The notes under the pieces: generated by a model | The model's input: the letters and a program-made list of their open reading frames with translations, nothing else | What the model was told of the DNA's origin: nothing | The model's database searches: none | In this document: piece after piece, positions 8,201 through 17,531 of the stretch | Numbering within the stretch: the stretch's first letter is position 1 | How the letters are laid out: each line of letters opens with the position of its first letter | Source: Clostridia bacterium | Lineage (GTDB): Bacteria > Bacillota > Clostridia > Lachnospirales > Lachnospiraceae | Length of the DNA: 64,000 bases | Assembly: GCA_003249225.1 (NCBI GenBank) | Contig: QKJQ01000033.1 | Coordinates: 124,001 to 188,000 of the forward strand | Direction: 5' to 3' | Program-made: the position numbers and the translations under genes

Positions 8201-8254
8201 TTCTTTCATTTAATTATTTCGATAAACTTCTTTCATTTAATTATTTCGATAAAC
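8201..8254. repeat. Perfect 27-bp tandem duplication upstream of rlmH
   Basis: Bases 8201-8227 and 8228-8254 are identical, with a short partial third copy after 8254. Read on the minus strand each unit carries ATGAAAGAA, creating two tiny open frames just ahead of the rlmH start. The remaining 90 bases up to 8344 show no gene. Confidence 0.85.
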
Positions 8255-8344
8255 TTCTTTTACATAAATCCTATACAATACAGCCTGATTGCTGTCGTTT
8301 TTACACTTTATGTCTTACTCTATAAATCATTTGCCTTCTGATTC

Positions 8345-8812
8345 TCAATCCGTATTCTTTGTATCATCAAAATGATATGGTATTTTTTTAAGCTTAAAAC
8401 AGGTATCAACAAGAAAGATAGCCAAAGAGATCACACCTGCAACTTTTAACGTAAAGAAAAAGTAGAAACCAGCCTGAGCGGTATCTGAAAGCAACAAATA
8501 ATATACAATACGATACATGCCAACACCTGGAACAAGCGGCAGAATACCTGCGATCAGGAATAAAGTGACCGGTGCCTTTTTAATACGTGCAAAGATATGG
8601 GAACATAAAGCAACAAATACAGTTGCAAAGAACATAGAAGCTGTCACATTATCTGCAACCTTCATACACAGCAGATAAACAAGCCATCCGGCTGATCCGG
8701 CAGCGCCAGAGTACAGCAGGTACTTCTTTGGTACGCTGAACATGATTGCCAATGTTACAACAGCACCAAAAGCTCCAAACACCTGAATTATCATATAAAA
8801 TACTTCACTCAC
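8345..8812 (-). CDS. ThrE-type exporter, small subunit (ThrE_2/DUF3815 family)
   Basis: A 155-residue membrane protein with about five hydrophobic helices. Motifs LLYSGAAGSAGWLVYLL and LVPGVGMYRIVYYLL fit the short half of split ThrE-like threonine/serine exporters. The start codon is GTG at 8812, nine bases after GGAGG, and it overlaps the stop of the larger partner by four bases, so the two are translationally coupled. In Corynebacterium ThrE is a single protein exporting threonine and serine by proton exchange; the substrate here is inferred only from the family. Confidence 0.8.
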   Translation of the reverse strand: MSEVFYMIIQVFGAFGAVVTLAIMFSVPKKYLLYSGAAGSAGWLVYLLCMKVADNVTASMFFATVFVALCSHIFARIKKAPVTLFLIAGILPLVPGVGMYRIVYYLLLSDTAQAGFYFFFTLKVAGVISLAIFLVDTCFKLKKIPYHFDDTKNTD

Positions 8813-9585
8813 AGAATACCACCTCCAATCAGAAAACTTCCAAAGGACAATCCAATACCAATTCCAACAGCGATCGAAGTTGCGATAACAAAGGCTTCTG
8901 TCGCTCTTGCTCCCGCCGACATATAATCACCCTGCAATATATCTCTTACTGCATTGGTAATTGCAACACCGGGAAGCATTGACATAATTGAACCTGCAAT
9001 CAGTGCTTCCATATTCAGGTTCAGCCCCGGAACAGAAACAAGCAGAATGCTTAACAATGCAATAAAGAATGAATTGATCAATTGAAGCACAAATCGATTA
9101 ATATGGAATCTCTTGTTCAACAGAGAGGCGCCGACAATCAGAGTGCCATTCAAAGCCGCCACCAGACAGTCATTCCATGCACCACCCATGAGAATTGTAA
9201 AAAAAGAAGCTGTAAAGATTGTACATAAACCAATGACCCACCCAGGATACTGTTTGCTTTTGCTTATTTGAATCAGCTTTTTATAAGCATCTTCCAGTGA
9301 CATAGTACCGGCACAGTAAGCTCTTGATACACTGTTTACATCGTTAACATGACCAAGGTTTGTATTTCGTTCACCGATACGTTTTACATAGGTGATTGCT
9401 TTCGTGCCTTCCCCCTCCAGCGTTATCATTATGGCAGTTGTAAGAGCTATTCCCTCTGTTTTTTCCAGCCCGGATGTCTGTAGTATTCTGCAGATTGTTT
9501 CTTCGACTCTGTAGGTTTCAGCACCGCCACGAAGCATTATTTCACCGGCCAGAAGTGCTGTATCTGCCAATAGTTTATAATCCAT
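8809..9585 (-). CDS. ThrE-type exporter, large subunit (DUF1212 family)
   Basis: A 258-residue protein. The cytoplasmic first 110 residues hold GEIMLRGGAETYRVEETI near 13 and VNDVNSVSRAYC near 82, hallmarks of the DUF1212 half of ThrE. The rest has four to five membrane helices with GGAWNDCLVAALNG, ALIAGSIMSMLPGVAITN and RDILQGDYMSAGAR. I start at 9585 because the ATG follows AAAGGAGATTATAGGGAA; the open frame runs 30 codons further up, but without family resemblance. It pairs with the downstream small subunit to form the complete transporter. Confidence 0.82.
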   Translation of the reverse strand: MDYKLLADTALLAGEIMLRGGAETYRVEETICRILQTSGLEKTEGIALTTAIMITLEGEGTKAITYVKRIGERNTNLGHVNDVNSVSRAYCAGTMSLEDAYKKLIQISKSKQYPGWVIGLCTIFTASFFTILMGGAWNDCLVAALNGTLIVGASLLNKRFHINRFVLQLINSFFIALLSILLVSVPGLNLNMEALIAGSIMSMLPGVAITNAVRDILQGDYMSAGARATEAFVIATSIAVGIGIGLSFGSFLIGGGIL

Positions 9586-9771
9586 TTCCCTATAATCTCC
9601 TTTGACTTCAAACGTAAACTTATGTATTTGTGATGTGTTCACGTTTATTTTATATTTGAAACACAAATTAGACACAAATTGCTTTTATACTAGATTTCGG
9701 ATAGTGAATATAAACACTTTCTACTCCCACCCTATTATACGCATGTAATGTGTAACGCAAACGCATTACAT

Positions 9772-9800
9772 AAAAAGGCAAGCTTACCGCTTGCCTTTTT
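9772..9800 (-). terminator. Terminator of the CNNM/CBS gene (bidirectional)
   Basis: A 12-bp stem AAAAAGGCAAGC / GCTTGCCTTTTT with a five-base loop and T-tracts on both strands. It lies about 75 bases after the stop at 9874. Confidence 0.88.
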
Positions 9801-9873
9801 ACTTTCTAAAAATCACCCGGCAAAAATAGCAGTAATACATATTCTTACAATATCGATACGGCAAAACAGACGG

Positions 9874-11238
9874 TTATGCATCTTCATGCTCCGTCTGTTC
9901 AACTATTGTCTCTTCTTCCGATTCGAGTTTACTGACCTTAACCATGTGAATCATTTTATTCTGTATATCCAGAATCTCAAATTGATATCCAGCATAGATC
10001 ACACATGCAGTTTCACCGTCGATTGGTATTCTGTCAAGCTTGGATATTAAAAGTCCATTCAATGTATCATAATCCGAGAGTACATCCTCTTCCATTGGTA
10101 TTGGAATAACATCAATGATATCTTCCAGTGCTGTCTCTCCCATGATCAAATAGGAATTGTCCCCCTGATCAAATATCTGGATATCTTCATGATCGTATTC
10201 ATCCTGAATGTCACCAACGATTTCTTCCAGTATATCTTCAAGTGTTACGAGTCCATCTGTCTGCCCATATTCATCAATTACTATGGCAAGATGAACTTTT
10301 TTAAGCTGCATATCATGCAAAAGCAAACCAATGCTTTGCGTATCAGGAACAAACAAAGGCTCACTGGCAATCAGCACAATGGAATCCTGCTTTTTCTTTG
10401 GATTCATATAACAACTTACAACATCCTTCAAATGCAGCACACCGATGATGTCATCAATATCATTTTGATAGACTGGGAATCTTGAATAATTCTCACTGAT
10501 CATAAAACGCAGTGCTTCTTCAACCGTATAGGAGGAAGGAATGGCCACCATCTTTTTTCTATGTGTCATAATATCGCGAACATTCGTATCATCAAAATCA
10601 AAAATATTCGTGATCATTTCAGCTTCTTCTGCTTCGAGCAGTCCCTGTTCCTGACCCTCGTTCAAAATTGAGATGATCTCTTCTTCGGTTACATTATCTT
10701 CATAATCTTCGGGCTTAATTCCAAGAAAGCGCAGAAAACAAGATGCATTTTTATCAAGAACCCATAAAACAGGGGTAAGTATGATAATAATTCCAAAGAT
10801 AAGTCCACCGAACCGATAAGCATTCTTATCTGCATTTTTTTTGCATAAACGTTTTGGTAATAATATACCAATCAATACCATAAGATATATTACAAAAGAA
10901 ATAACCACAATCATTAAAAATGTGTTTATTATACTGTTTTCTGTTTTTGTAATTCTATTACAGATAAATTCCCATATAATATTATATTGTGAGAATGAAA
11001 ATAAGATTCCAATGATCAAATGAATGCTGATTAATAACAGATCTGCAGCATTGGAATACATCGCTTTCGCATTAATGATCCGTAAAACCTTTTTTGATTT
11101 AATTTCTCCTTCATCGACTCTTTTCTTTAAATTGCCTTCGTTTATATTCTTTACTATGGTCTCAGCTGCAGTAACCAGTGCACTTATAACTATCAGAACA
11201 GCAATTATTAGTAAGCCTCGCAAGGGGTGTTCGTCCAT
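9874..11238 (-). CDS. CNNM/CBS-domain membrane protein (CorC/HlyC family)
   Basis: A 454-residue protein of the hemolysin-C/CNNM family. Residues 1-190 hold about four membrane helices of the DUF21/CNNM domain. Residues about 210-335 are a CBS pair (TNIFDFDDTNVRDIMTHR, YSRFPVYQNDIDDIIGVLHLKD, IDEYGQTDGLVTLEDILEEIVGDI). Residues 355-435 are a CorC_HlyC domain (LIMGETALEDI, TLNGLLI). Bacterial relatives export or regulate Mg2+ or Co2+ and bind nucleotides at the CBS pair. The C-terminal 20 residues are acidic. The ATG at 11238 lies rather far (15 bases) from GGAG, so the exact start is slightly uncertain. It appears monocistronic with its own terminator. Confidence 0.85.
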   Translation of the reverse strand: MDEHPLRGLLIIAVLIVISALVTAAETIVKNINEGNLKKRVDEGEIKSKKVLRIINAKAMYSNAADLLLISIHLIIGILFSFSQYNIIWEFICNRITKTENSIINTFLMIVVISFVIYLMVLIGILLPKRLCKKNADKNAYRFGGLIFGIIIILTPVLWVLDKNASCFLRFLGIKPEDYEDNVTEEEIISILNEGQEQGLLEAEEAEMITNIFDFDDTNVRDIMTHRKKMVAIPSSYTVEEALRFMISENYSRFPVYQNDIDDIIGVLHLKDVVSCYMNPKKKQDSIVLIASEPLFVPDTQSIGLLLHDMQLKKVHLAIVIDEYGQTDGLVTLEDILEEIVGDIQDEYDHEDIQIFDQGDNSYLIMGETALEDIIDVIPIPMEEDVLSDYDTLNGLLISKLDRIPIDGETACVIYAGYQFEILDIQNKMIHMVKVSKLESEEETIVEQTEHEDA

Positions 11239-11344
11239 GGCAATACTTGTTTACTCCTTTTTAATTCAAAATTCTATGAGTTACATAAAGATATAGTATC
11301 ATGTTTTTCTTCGTCAATCCATAAATTTGATTAAATTGAAATGT

Positions 11345-12478
11345 TTAGGAACGATAGACCCTGGGGATTCGTCTTCCAACATCACATACAAATTCATAGT
11401 TAAACGTACCAGCAAGTTCAGAAAGGTACTCAACTGTAATAACTGCTTCTTTCTCTCTTCCGACTATGGTCACCGTATCTTCCTGCGAAACATTCTCGAT
11501 GTCTGTGACATCAACCATAAACTGATCCATACAGACCCGTCCGGCAATCGGTGCATAGTTTCCATGCAGAATAACCTTACCAATTGAAGAAAGCCTCCGA
11601 GGATATCCATCTCCGTACCCGATTGGTATCGTAGCTATTCTGGAATCCTTGTCGGTAATAAACGTCCAGCCATAGCTGATTCCGGTTCCTTTTGGAACCT
11701 GTTTTATGTTAGAAATGTGTGACTTTATTGACATGGCAGGTATAAGCTCTACCTTGGACTTTTCTACTTCTTCTGATGGATAAAGTCCGTATATGCCGAT
11801 ACCGCATCGCACCATGTCAAGATTCATCTCAGGAAGATCGATCACTGCTGCAGTGTTTGAAATGTGTCGTATCGGAATATGAATTCCTTCTTTTTCAAGA
11901 TCTGCTGTCATGGAACAAAACCGTTCGAACTGTTTTTTAGCGGATTCCTTATCAAATTCATCTGCTTTTGCAAAATGACTGAATACTCCATTGATTTCAA
12001 TGTTCTCAAGTTTTGAAATTCTTACGATATCCTCAATACTTTCTTTTACTACCGGAAAACCGATTCTTCCCATTCCGGTATCAATCTTTATATGGATTCT
12101 TACTTTTTTACCCTTTTCTGCGGCAATCCTGTCCAGTTCAGCCGCTGTATCATATTGAAAAACAGTCTGTATTAAATCATTCTCTACCACATCCTGCAGC
12201 ATATTCTTCATTGTGTAACCAAGAATAAGTATTGGATTTTTAATTCCTGCTTTTCGTAATTCCATTCCTTCTTCAACGATAGCAATTCCGAAACCATAAA
12301 CATCTTGTTCTAAAGCCTTAGCGACCTCTACAGCTCCGTGACCATATGCATTTGCTTTGATAATAGCCATCATTTTTGTATCGGGTCTTGTTAAATCATG
12401 AAGATTCTTAACATTCCTTTTGATTGCAGCCAAATCAACCTCAGCATATACTCGTTTGTTTTTTAACTCCTCTTTCAT
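11345..12478 (-). CDS. alr: Alanine racemase
   Basis: A 377-residue PLP enzyme interconverting L- and D-alanine for peptidoglycan. The PLP lysine sits in IIKANAYGHGAVEVAKAL near residue 40. The conserved KIDTGMGRIGF occurs near 133, the catalytic tyrosine in GISYGWTF near 270, and GRVCMDQFMVDVTD near 318. The barrel plus C-terminal beta domain and the length match the family. The start at 12478 follows GAGGAAGAC. Downstream of nnrE/nnrD with a 107-base AT-rich gap that contains only TTATTTTT-like low-complexity sequence. Confidence 0.96.
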   Translation of the reverse strand: MKEELKNKRVYAEVDLAAIKRNVKNLHDLTRPDTKMMAIIKANAYGHGAVEVAKALEQDVYGFGIAIVEEGMELRKAGIKNPILILGYTMKNMLQDVVENDLIQTVFQYDTAAELDRIAAEKGKKVRIHIKIDTGMGRIGFPVVKESIEDIVRISKLENIEINGVFSHFAKADEFDKESAKKQFERFCSMTADLEKEGIHIPIRHISNTAAVIDLPEMNLDMVRCGIGIYGLYPSEEVEKSKVELIPAMSIKSHISNIKQVPKGTGISYGWTFITDKDSRIATIPIGYGDGYPRRLSSIGKVILHGNYAPIAGRVCMDQFMVDVTDIENVSQEDTVTIVGREKEAVITVEYLSELAGTFNYEFVCDVGRRIPRVYRS

Positions 12479-12585
12479 GTCTTCCTCGATTTCTATGCGC
12501 CAATAACTTATACTTTTTTGATTCTTATTTTTTGATTCATATTTTGGATTCTTATTTTTTTATTCTTAATTTTTTTTTATGATTT

Positions 12586-14163
12586 TTATCGTCCTGCAGC
12601 TATCTCTTGATCCAGTGGCCGAAGCACATCGGCTATGCTTTCAGCTATATCTCCGGAAAGTAAGGCATAGGTGCCTTTCCTCTTTGCCGCCACATCTCCT
12701 GCAAGACCATGAATGTATACACCAAGTGACGCTGCTGTAAAGGAATCTGCTCCCATTGAAAGAAGTCCTGCTATAATTCCTGTCAGCACATCACCGCTGC
12801 CGGCTGTTGCCATACCATGATTTCCACTATTGTTTATACACCGTTTGTCACGATATGCCGTTATGGTTCTGGCATCTTTTGCAGCCCAGATCAGTTCGGT
12901 ATGAGAACAACAGTCCTCAAGCAATGGAATAAGACTGCCTTTGCACTCTTTTATATCGATTGACAGCAAACGTGCGAGTTCCTGCAGATGTGGTGTGAGT
13001 ATAACTTCTTTCGGTAATTTCTCAGATAAAAAGCTGATTCTTTCCATGATCGTTCTGCATCCTCTGTCTGTTGCCATCTCTGCTAATAGATTCAGCGCAT
13101 CTGCATCCAGAATCATTTTTTTATCCTTCCAAGTCAGAATGTGCTCCAAAGCATTTTGGGCAGCCTCACTCTTTCCAAGTCCTGGCCCAATAACAACCAC
13201 ATCGCACCAATTTCTGTAGGATTCCGGCAGATCATTCATTGTCTCTTTTTCCGTCTGTGCCTGAGCTTCATCCAAATATTTTGAAACCAAAGCTTCCGGA
13301 AGTAATTTCTGCAATACTGACATTCCGCTTGCCGAAGTTATTACGCGCACCATTCCCGCTCCGGTTCGGTACGCCGCCTTTGCGGAAAGATATGCAGCAC
13401 CTGTCATCTCCTGAAACCCTGCAATCAGCAGGATTTTACCATACGCTCCCTTATGGGAATCATTTTTTCTTTTGGGTACAAGAGTTTTCAGGTCATCTTG
13501 TTCATATGTAAAGTAGGAATCCCCTTTTCGTTTATCCGCTTCTGGTCTCACCGCTAGACTTATGTCTTTCACTGTAATGTTCCCGGCATACTCAGCTCCC
13601 GGATATAATAGCAATCCTGGTTTTACGTATCCAAACGTAATCGTTTTATTCGCCTTTACGGCACATCCCATGATTCTTCCGGTATCAGCATTAATTCCGG
13701 AAGGAATGTCCACAGCAAGCACAAACTTTTCTAATTGATTGATTTTATTGATCAGTTCAAGTTGAGCCCCATCAATCCCCCGGTTCAGGCCTATGCCGAA
13801 TAATGAATCAACAATAACATCTGAATTTATCAGCTCATCCTGCGTAATAGATGCGATACCGCATTTTTCAGCAATCAATCGATGCGTTCTTGCCAACTCA
13901 CTTTCTTTAGACCTGTCACCAGCCAGTATAAAATTCACATTACATTTCTTAAATTTTAAAATTCTTGCAGCCGCAAGTCCATCTCCGCCATTGTTACCAG
14001 TTCCACAGACGAATGTTATCTTTTTATCAGGAAATGCAGCATACAAATATTCTGCAATCGCACAGGCAGCCTGTTCCATCAGAAGATAATCAGGAACACA
14101 GTAATCCTCAAATGTGACTCGTTCAAGATCCTTCATCTGCTGTGTGGTAACGAGCTGCTTCAT
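12586..14163 (-). CDS. nnr: Bifunctional NAD(P)H-hydrate epimerase / dehydratase
   Basis: A 525-residue repair enzyme. Residues 1-210 are the YjeF_N epimerase (FVCGTGNNGGDGLAAAR near 51, DSLFGIGLNRG near 113, AVDIPSGINADTG near 155), which interconverts the R and S forms of damaged NAD(P)H hydrate. Residues 225-520 are the ribokinase-like ADP-dependent dehydratase (KGAYGKILLIAG, VVVIGPGLGKS, LDADALNLLAE, NHGMATAGSGDVLTG, GVYIHGLAGD), which dehydrates the S form. Domain order is that of the common bacterial fusion. It starts 36 bases after rex, so it is likely co-transcribed with this NADH sensor, a sensible pairing. Confidence 0.95.
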   Translation of the reverse strand: MKQLVTTQQMKDLERVTFEDYCVPDYLLMEQAACAIAEYLYAAFPDKKITFVCGTGNNGGDGLAAARILKFKKCNVNFILAGDRSKESELARTHRLIAEKCGIASITQDELINSDVIVDSLFGIGLNRGIDGAQLELINKINQLEKFVLAVDIPSGINADTGRIMGCAVKANKTITFGYVKPGLLLYPGAEYAGNITVKDISLAVRPEADKRKGDSYFTYEQDDLKTLVPKRKNDSHKGAYGKILLIAGFQEMTGAAYLSAKAAYRTGAGMVRVITSASGMSVLQKLLPEALVSKYLDEAQAQTEKETMNDLPESYRNWCDVVVIGPGLGKSEAAQNALEHILTWKDKKMILDADALNLLAEMATDRGCRTIMERISFLSEKLPKEVILTPHLQELARLLSIDIKECKGSLIPLLEDCCSHTELIWAAKDARTITAYRDKRCINNSGNHGMATAGSGDVLTGIIAGLLSMGADSFTAASLGVYIHGLAGDVAAKRKGTYALLSGDIAESIADVLRPLDQEIAAGR

Positions 14164-14199
14164 ACTTTACTCCAATCCCGGGCTTGTTTCCCTTACATA

Positions 14200-14865
14200 T
14201 CATTTTAAAGACTTACCATCATTTTGTTTTTTTTCTTTCTTTTCATTATAAGTCTTTAGGTTATAAGAAAGCTGCATAAGGCTCTCTGCCAGATGTACAT
14301 TCTGAACCGTTACAAATTCGGGCAGATGCAGGTCAATCGGTGCAAAATTCCAGATTGCTTTAATTCCAAAAGCCACAAGATTCGCAGCCACCTGCGGCGC
14401 TTTTGCTTTCGGTATGGTGAGTGCAGCAATCTGAACATTATTCTTCTTAATATAGTCTTCGAGTTTATCCATGTGCAGTACTTCAATTCCCCTGATTTTT
14501 TTACCGACAGCACTTTCGTTCACATCGAATAATGCTGTAATGTAAAATCCTCTTCTTTCAAAATCAGAATAATTTGCAAGTGCCTGCCCAATGTTACCGG
14601 CACCGATTATGATAACATTATAACTGTTATCAAGACCAAGTATCTTACCGATTTCTTTATATAAATAAGAAACATTATAACCATAGCCTTGTTGTCCAAA
14701 ACCACCAAAATTATTAAAATCCTGACGTATCTGTGACGCTGTAACATTCATCTTTTCGCTTAATTCCTTTGATGATATACGTATAACATCATTCTCAAGC
14801 AATTCACCTAAATACCTGTAGTATCTTGGCAATCTGTTTATTACTGTTGCTGATATAGCCTTCAT
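14200..14865 (-). CDS. rex: Redox-sensing transcriptional repressor Rex
   Basis: A 221-residue repressor that leaves DNA when NADH rises. Residues 1-75 form the winged helix (RLPRYYRYLGEL, MNVTASQIRQDFNNFGGFGQQGYGYNV). Residues 85-200 are the Rossmann domain with IIIGAGNIGQAL near 92 and NFAPIDL near 178. The C-terminal swapped helix is followed by a lysine-rich tail KKEKKQ. The ATG at 14865 follows GGGGGATAT. In clostridia Rex controls fermentation and NAD genes through TTGTTAA-N4-TTAACAA sites; such a site is present at 34175-34192 in this window. Confidence 0.96.
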   Translation of the reverse strand: MKAISATVINRLPRYYRYLGELLENDVIRISSKELSEKMNVTASQIRQDFNNFGGFGQQGYGYNVSYLYKEIGKILGLDNSYNVIIIGAGNIGQALANYSDFERRGFYITALFDVNESAVGKKIRGIEVLHMDKLEDYIKKNNVQIAALTIPKAKAPQVAANLVAFGIKAIWNFAPIDLHLPEFVTVQNVHLAESLMQLSYNLKTYNEKKEKKQNDGKSLK

Positions 14866-14911
14866 ATATCCCCCATTCCTGCGTTTTTACGCTTATGAAG
14901 TTCATACTACC

Positions 14912-14940
14912 ATAATAATCCATTCTGCTTCGTTTGCCAA
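14912..14940 (-). promoter_or_regulatory. Sigma-A promoter of rex
   Basis: TTGGCA (14935-14940), 17-base spacer, TATTAT (14912-14917) on the minus strand, 46 bases upstream of the rex start. I see no Rex operator here, so autoregulation is not apparent. Confidence 0.55.
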
Positions 14941-14966
14941 CCCATAATTATATAAAACACCTTCAA

Positions 14967-15003
14967 AAAGATAAGGAGTTACTGCAAATCGCAGTAACTC
15001 CTT
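14967..15003 (-). terminator. Terminator of the serC-serA operon
   Basis: A 13-bp perfect stem (14973-14985 with 14991-15003), five-base loop, followed on the minus strand by ATCTTTTTG. It begins 5 bases after the serA stop. Confidence 0.85.
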
Positions 15004-15007
15004 ATTT

Positions 15008-16189
15008 TTACGCGATTACGCGAACTTTTAAAACACCATCAATAGACATCAGGCGGCTTACCGTATCATCTGATACTTTGCTTCCTGAGTCGAGAACTGT
15101 ATAAGCATAATCACCACGACTCTTATTCAGCAGATTTTCAATGTTAATGTTCTGTTCTGATACAATTGTCGTGAATTGACTTAACATGTTCGGTATGTTC
15201 TTATGCAGGATCGTAATTCTGGAAGCTGACAGGTTATTTCCAGCATCAAGATTAGGGTAGTTTACTGAATTCTTGATGGATCCATTTTCCAGATAACTCA
15301 TGATCTCTTCAACTGCCATAAATGCACAATTATCTTCTGATTCTGCTGTCGAGGCACCAAGGTGAGGAATTGCTATGACATTTTTCATCTTCACTGTTCT
15401 CTCGTTCGGGAAATCCGTCACGTATTTTGCAATCTTCTCATTCTCCAGAGCTTTTTCCATTGCGTCATCGTCAACCAGAAGATCACGAGCAAAGTTCAAA
15501 AGGATGACGCCTTTTTTCATCTTATGGATTGCATCTGCGTTAATCATCTGGTATGTATTTGATACAGGATCGTCACTTTTAATCAGCGGAGGATGAACCG
15601 TTATATAATCACATTCTGCATAAATCTCATCTCGAGACTTTACATGTGATACATCTCTTGACAATACCCATGCGTTATCAACAGAGATGAACGGATCACA
15701 TCCGTACACTTCCATGCCAAGGCGGTTTGCAGCATTCGCGACCAGAACGCCAATAGCACCAAGTCCGATAACGCCCAGTTTTTTCCCTTTCAACTCACAA
15801 CCAGCAAATTTACCTTTTTCTTTTTCAACTTTTTTAGCGATATCCGGGTCTTCTTTGTTCTCTTTCACCCACTGTATTCCGCCTGTTATATCTCTCGAAG
15901 CCAAGAGCATCCCGGCAATTACAAGTTCTTTTACACCGTTTGCATTGGCACCGGGTGTATTAAACACCACAATACCATCTTCTGCACATTTGTCGAGAGG
16001 AATATTGTTAACTCCGGCTCCGGCTCTTGCAATCGCCAGTACATTCTCAGGTATTTCCATCTCGTGCATGGATGCACTTCTGACAAGAACCGCATCAGCC
16101 TGAGTAATATCATTTGTTTCTTCATAGTTATTTGTAAACTCATCGATTCCAAATGGAGAAATCGGATTTAGACATTTATACTTGAACAT
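15008..16189 (-). CDS. serA: D-3-phosphoglycerate dehydrogenase
   Basis: A 393-residue enzyme oxidising 3-phosphoglycerate with NAD, the first step of serine synthesis. The Rossmann motif GVIGLGAIGVLVANAA lies near residue 140, the substrate/cofactor region LLNFARDLLVDDDA near 232, catalytic His in IPHLGASTAESED near 278, and a C-terminal ACT domain from about 325 (ITILHKNIPNMLSQFTTIV) for serine feedback. It is the shorter form without the extra substrate-binding insertion domain. The ATG at 16189 follows a GGGGGG ribosome binding site, 13 bases after the serC stop; a longer frame overlaps serC and is unlikely. Confidence 0.95.
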   Translation of the reverse strand: MFKYKCLNPISPFGIDEFTNNYEETNDITQADAVLVRSASMHEMEIPENVLAIARAGAGVNNIPLDKCAEDGIVVFNTPGANANGVKELVIAGMLLASRDITGGIQWVKENKEDPDIAKKVEKEKGKFAGCELKGKKLGVIGLGAIGVLVANAANRLGMEVYGCDPFISVDNAWVLSRDVSHVKSRDEIYAECDYITVHPPLIKSDDPVSNTYQMINADAIHKMKKGVILLNFARDLLVDDDAMEKALENEKIAKYVTDFPNERTVKMKNVIAIPHLGASTAESEDNCAFMAVEEIMSYLENGSIKNSVNYPNLDAGNNLSASRITILHKNIPNMLSQFTTIVSEQNINIENLLNKSRGDYAYTVLDSGSKVSDDTVSRLMSIDGVLKVRVIA

Positions 16190-16202
16190 AGGCCCCCCAA
16201 AA

Positions 16203-17285
16203 TTATTTGTTTTCAGCTTCAAACTTCTTCATAAAAGCAACCAATGCTTCAATGCCTTCTTTGGGCATTGCATTGTAAATGCTTGCGCGCATTCCACCTA
16301 CAGATCTGTGTCCTTTTAAGTTTTCAAATCCTGCAGCCTTAGCTTCTTTCACAAATTTCGAATCAAGTTCATCGGTCCCTGTAACAAAAGTTACATTCAT
16401 CATAGATCTGTCTTTTTTCACAGCGGTTGCCTTAAATAATTCACTGGAATCGAGATAATCATAAAGAACAGCGGCTTTCTCTTTATTCTTCTGTTTCATG
16501 ACTTCCAGACCACCCATTGCTTTCAGCCATTTGAACACTTTACCGCAGATATAGATGCCGTAAGCTGGTGGTGTGTTGTACATAGATTCATTTTCTACCT
16601 GTATTTTGTATTTCATCATGGTTGGAGTTCCGGGTAATGTATCTTCTGTAATCAGGTCTTCACGAATGATTACGATAACAACGCCAGCCGGTCCAATATT
16701 TTTTTGAGCACCACCGTAGATAATTCCGTATTTACTTACATCAACTGGTTCTGACAGAAAACAGGAAGATACATCGGCAACAAGTGTTTTTCCCTTTGTA
16801 TTCGGAAGTTCCCAGAACTTTGTGCCGAATATCGTATTGTTCTCGCATATATATACATAATCAGCATCGTCACTTATCGGAAGGTCGGAACAGTCAGGAA
16901 TATAAGAGAATGTTTTATCTTCTGAGGAAGCAATGACATTTGCTTTACCATAAATTTTTGCTTCCTGGTATGCTTTCTTCGAAAACTGTCCTGTTACAAT
17001 GTAATCTGCGACTTTGTTTTTCATCAGATTCATTGGAATCATGGCAAACTGCAAAGAAGCTCCACCCTGTAAGAACAATACCTTATAGTTACTTGGAATA
17101 TTCATGAGTTCGCGTAAATCTGCTTCAGCTGTATTTATGATTTCTTCATAGACCTTAGATCGATGACTCATCTCCATAACGGACATACCAGAACCGTTAT
17201 AATCCATCATCTCTTCAGCTGCTTCTTTTAATACCTCTTCTGGTAAAACAGCCGGACCCGCGGAAAAATTGTAAACTCTTGCCAT
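16203..17285 (-). CDS. serC: Phosphoserine aminotransferase
   Basis: A 360-residue PLP aminotransferase converting 3-phosphohydroxypyruvate and glutamate to phosphoserine and 2-oxoglutarate. It opens with RVYNFSAGPAVLPEEVL, has the PLP lysine in YGGAQKNIGPAGV near residue 192, FLQGGASLQFAMIP near 70 and the terminal GHRSVGGMRASIYNAMP near 325. Length is normal. It leads the serC-serA operon under a strong promoter. A phosphoserine phosphatase is not in the window. Confidence 0.96.
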   Translation of the reverse strand: MARVYNFSAGPAVLPEEVLKEAAEEMMDYNGSGMSVMEMSHRSKVYEEIINTAEADLRELMNIPSNYKVLFLQGGASLQFAMIPMNLMKNKVADYIVTGQFSKKAYQEAKIYGKANVIASSEDKTFSYIPDCSDLPISDDADYVYICENNTIFGTKFWELPNTKGKTLVADVSSCFLSEPVDVSKYGIIYGGAQKNIGPAGVVIVIIREDLITEDTLPGTPTMMKYKIQVENESMYNTPPAYGIYICGKVFKWLKAMGGLEVMKQKNKEKAAVLYDYLDSSELFKATAVKKDRSMMNVTFVTGTDELDSKFVKEAKAAGFENLKGHRSVGGMRASIYNAMPKEGIEALVAFMKKFEAENK

Positions 17286-17369
17286 TTCATATCCTCCTTA
17301 TATTTTCATACCATTCCTCTGTCATGTGTTTTTGCATATATATTCTTTAGCGCATTACATCACTGCATA

Positions 17370-17398
17370 ATTATATTCCTTCGTTAAAATTACGTCAA
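17370..17398 (-). promoter_or_regulatory. Sigma-A promoter of serC-serA
   Basis: TTGACG (17393-17398), 17-base spacer and TATAAT (17370-17375) on the minus strand. The 5' leader is about 78 bases and I see no riboswitch in it. Confidence 0.75.
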
Positions 17399-17463
17399 TA
17401 TAATATATATAAAAAAGCTTTGTTTCGGGTGAAAAGGTATTATGTTTCCTTTTTTTAGTATTT

Positions 17464-17499
17464 AAGACACCGATGATACAGCGTACCATTCGGTGTCTT
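17464..17499 (-). terminator. Putative terminator after the HTH-cupin-ligase gene
   Basis: A 10-bp stem AAGACACCGA / TCGGTGTCTT with a 16-base loop, 33 bases after the stop at 17532. On the minus strand the tail is only weakly T-rich, so termination efficiency is uncertain. Confidence 0.5.
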
Positions 17500-17531
17500 A
17501 TTCTTTTATGGGGTATTTTTCTGCATAATAA

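Noticed and set aside
15687-16103. Plus-strand open frame of 138 codons
   Set aside because: Antisense shadow of serA, which has full catalytic motifs.
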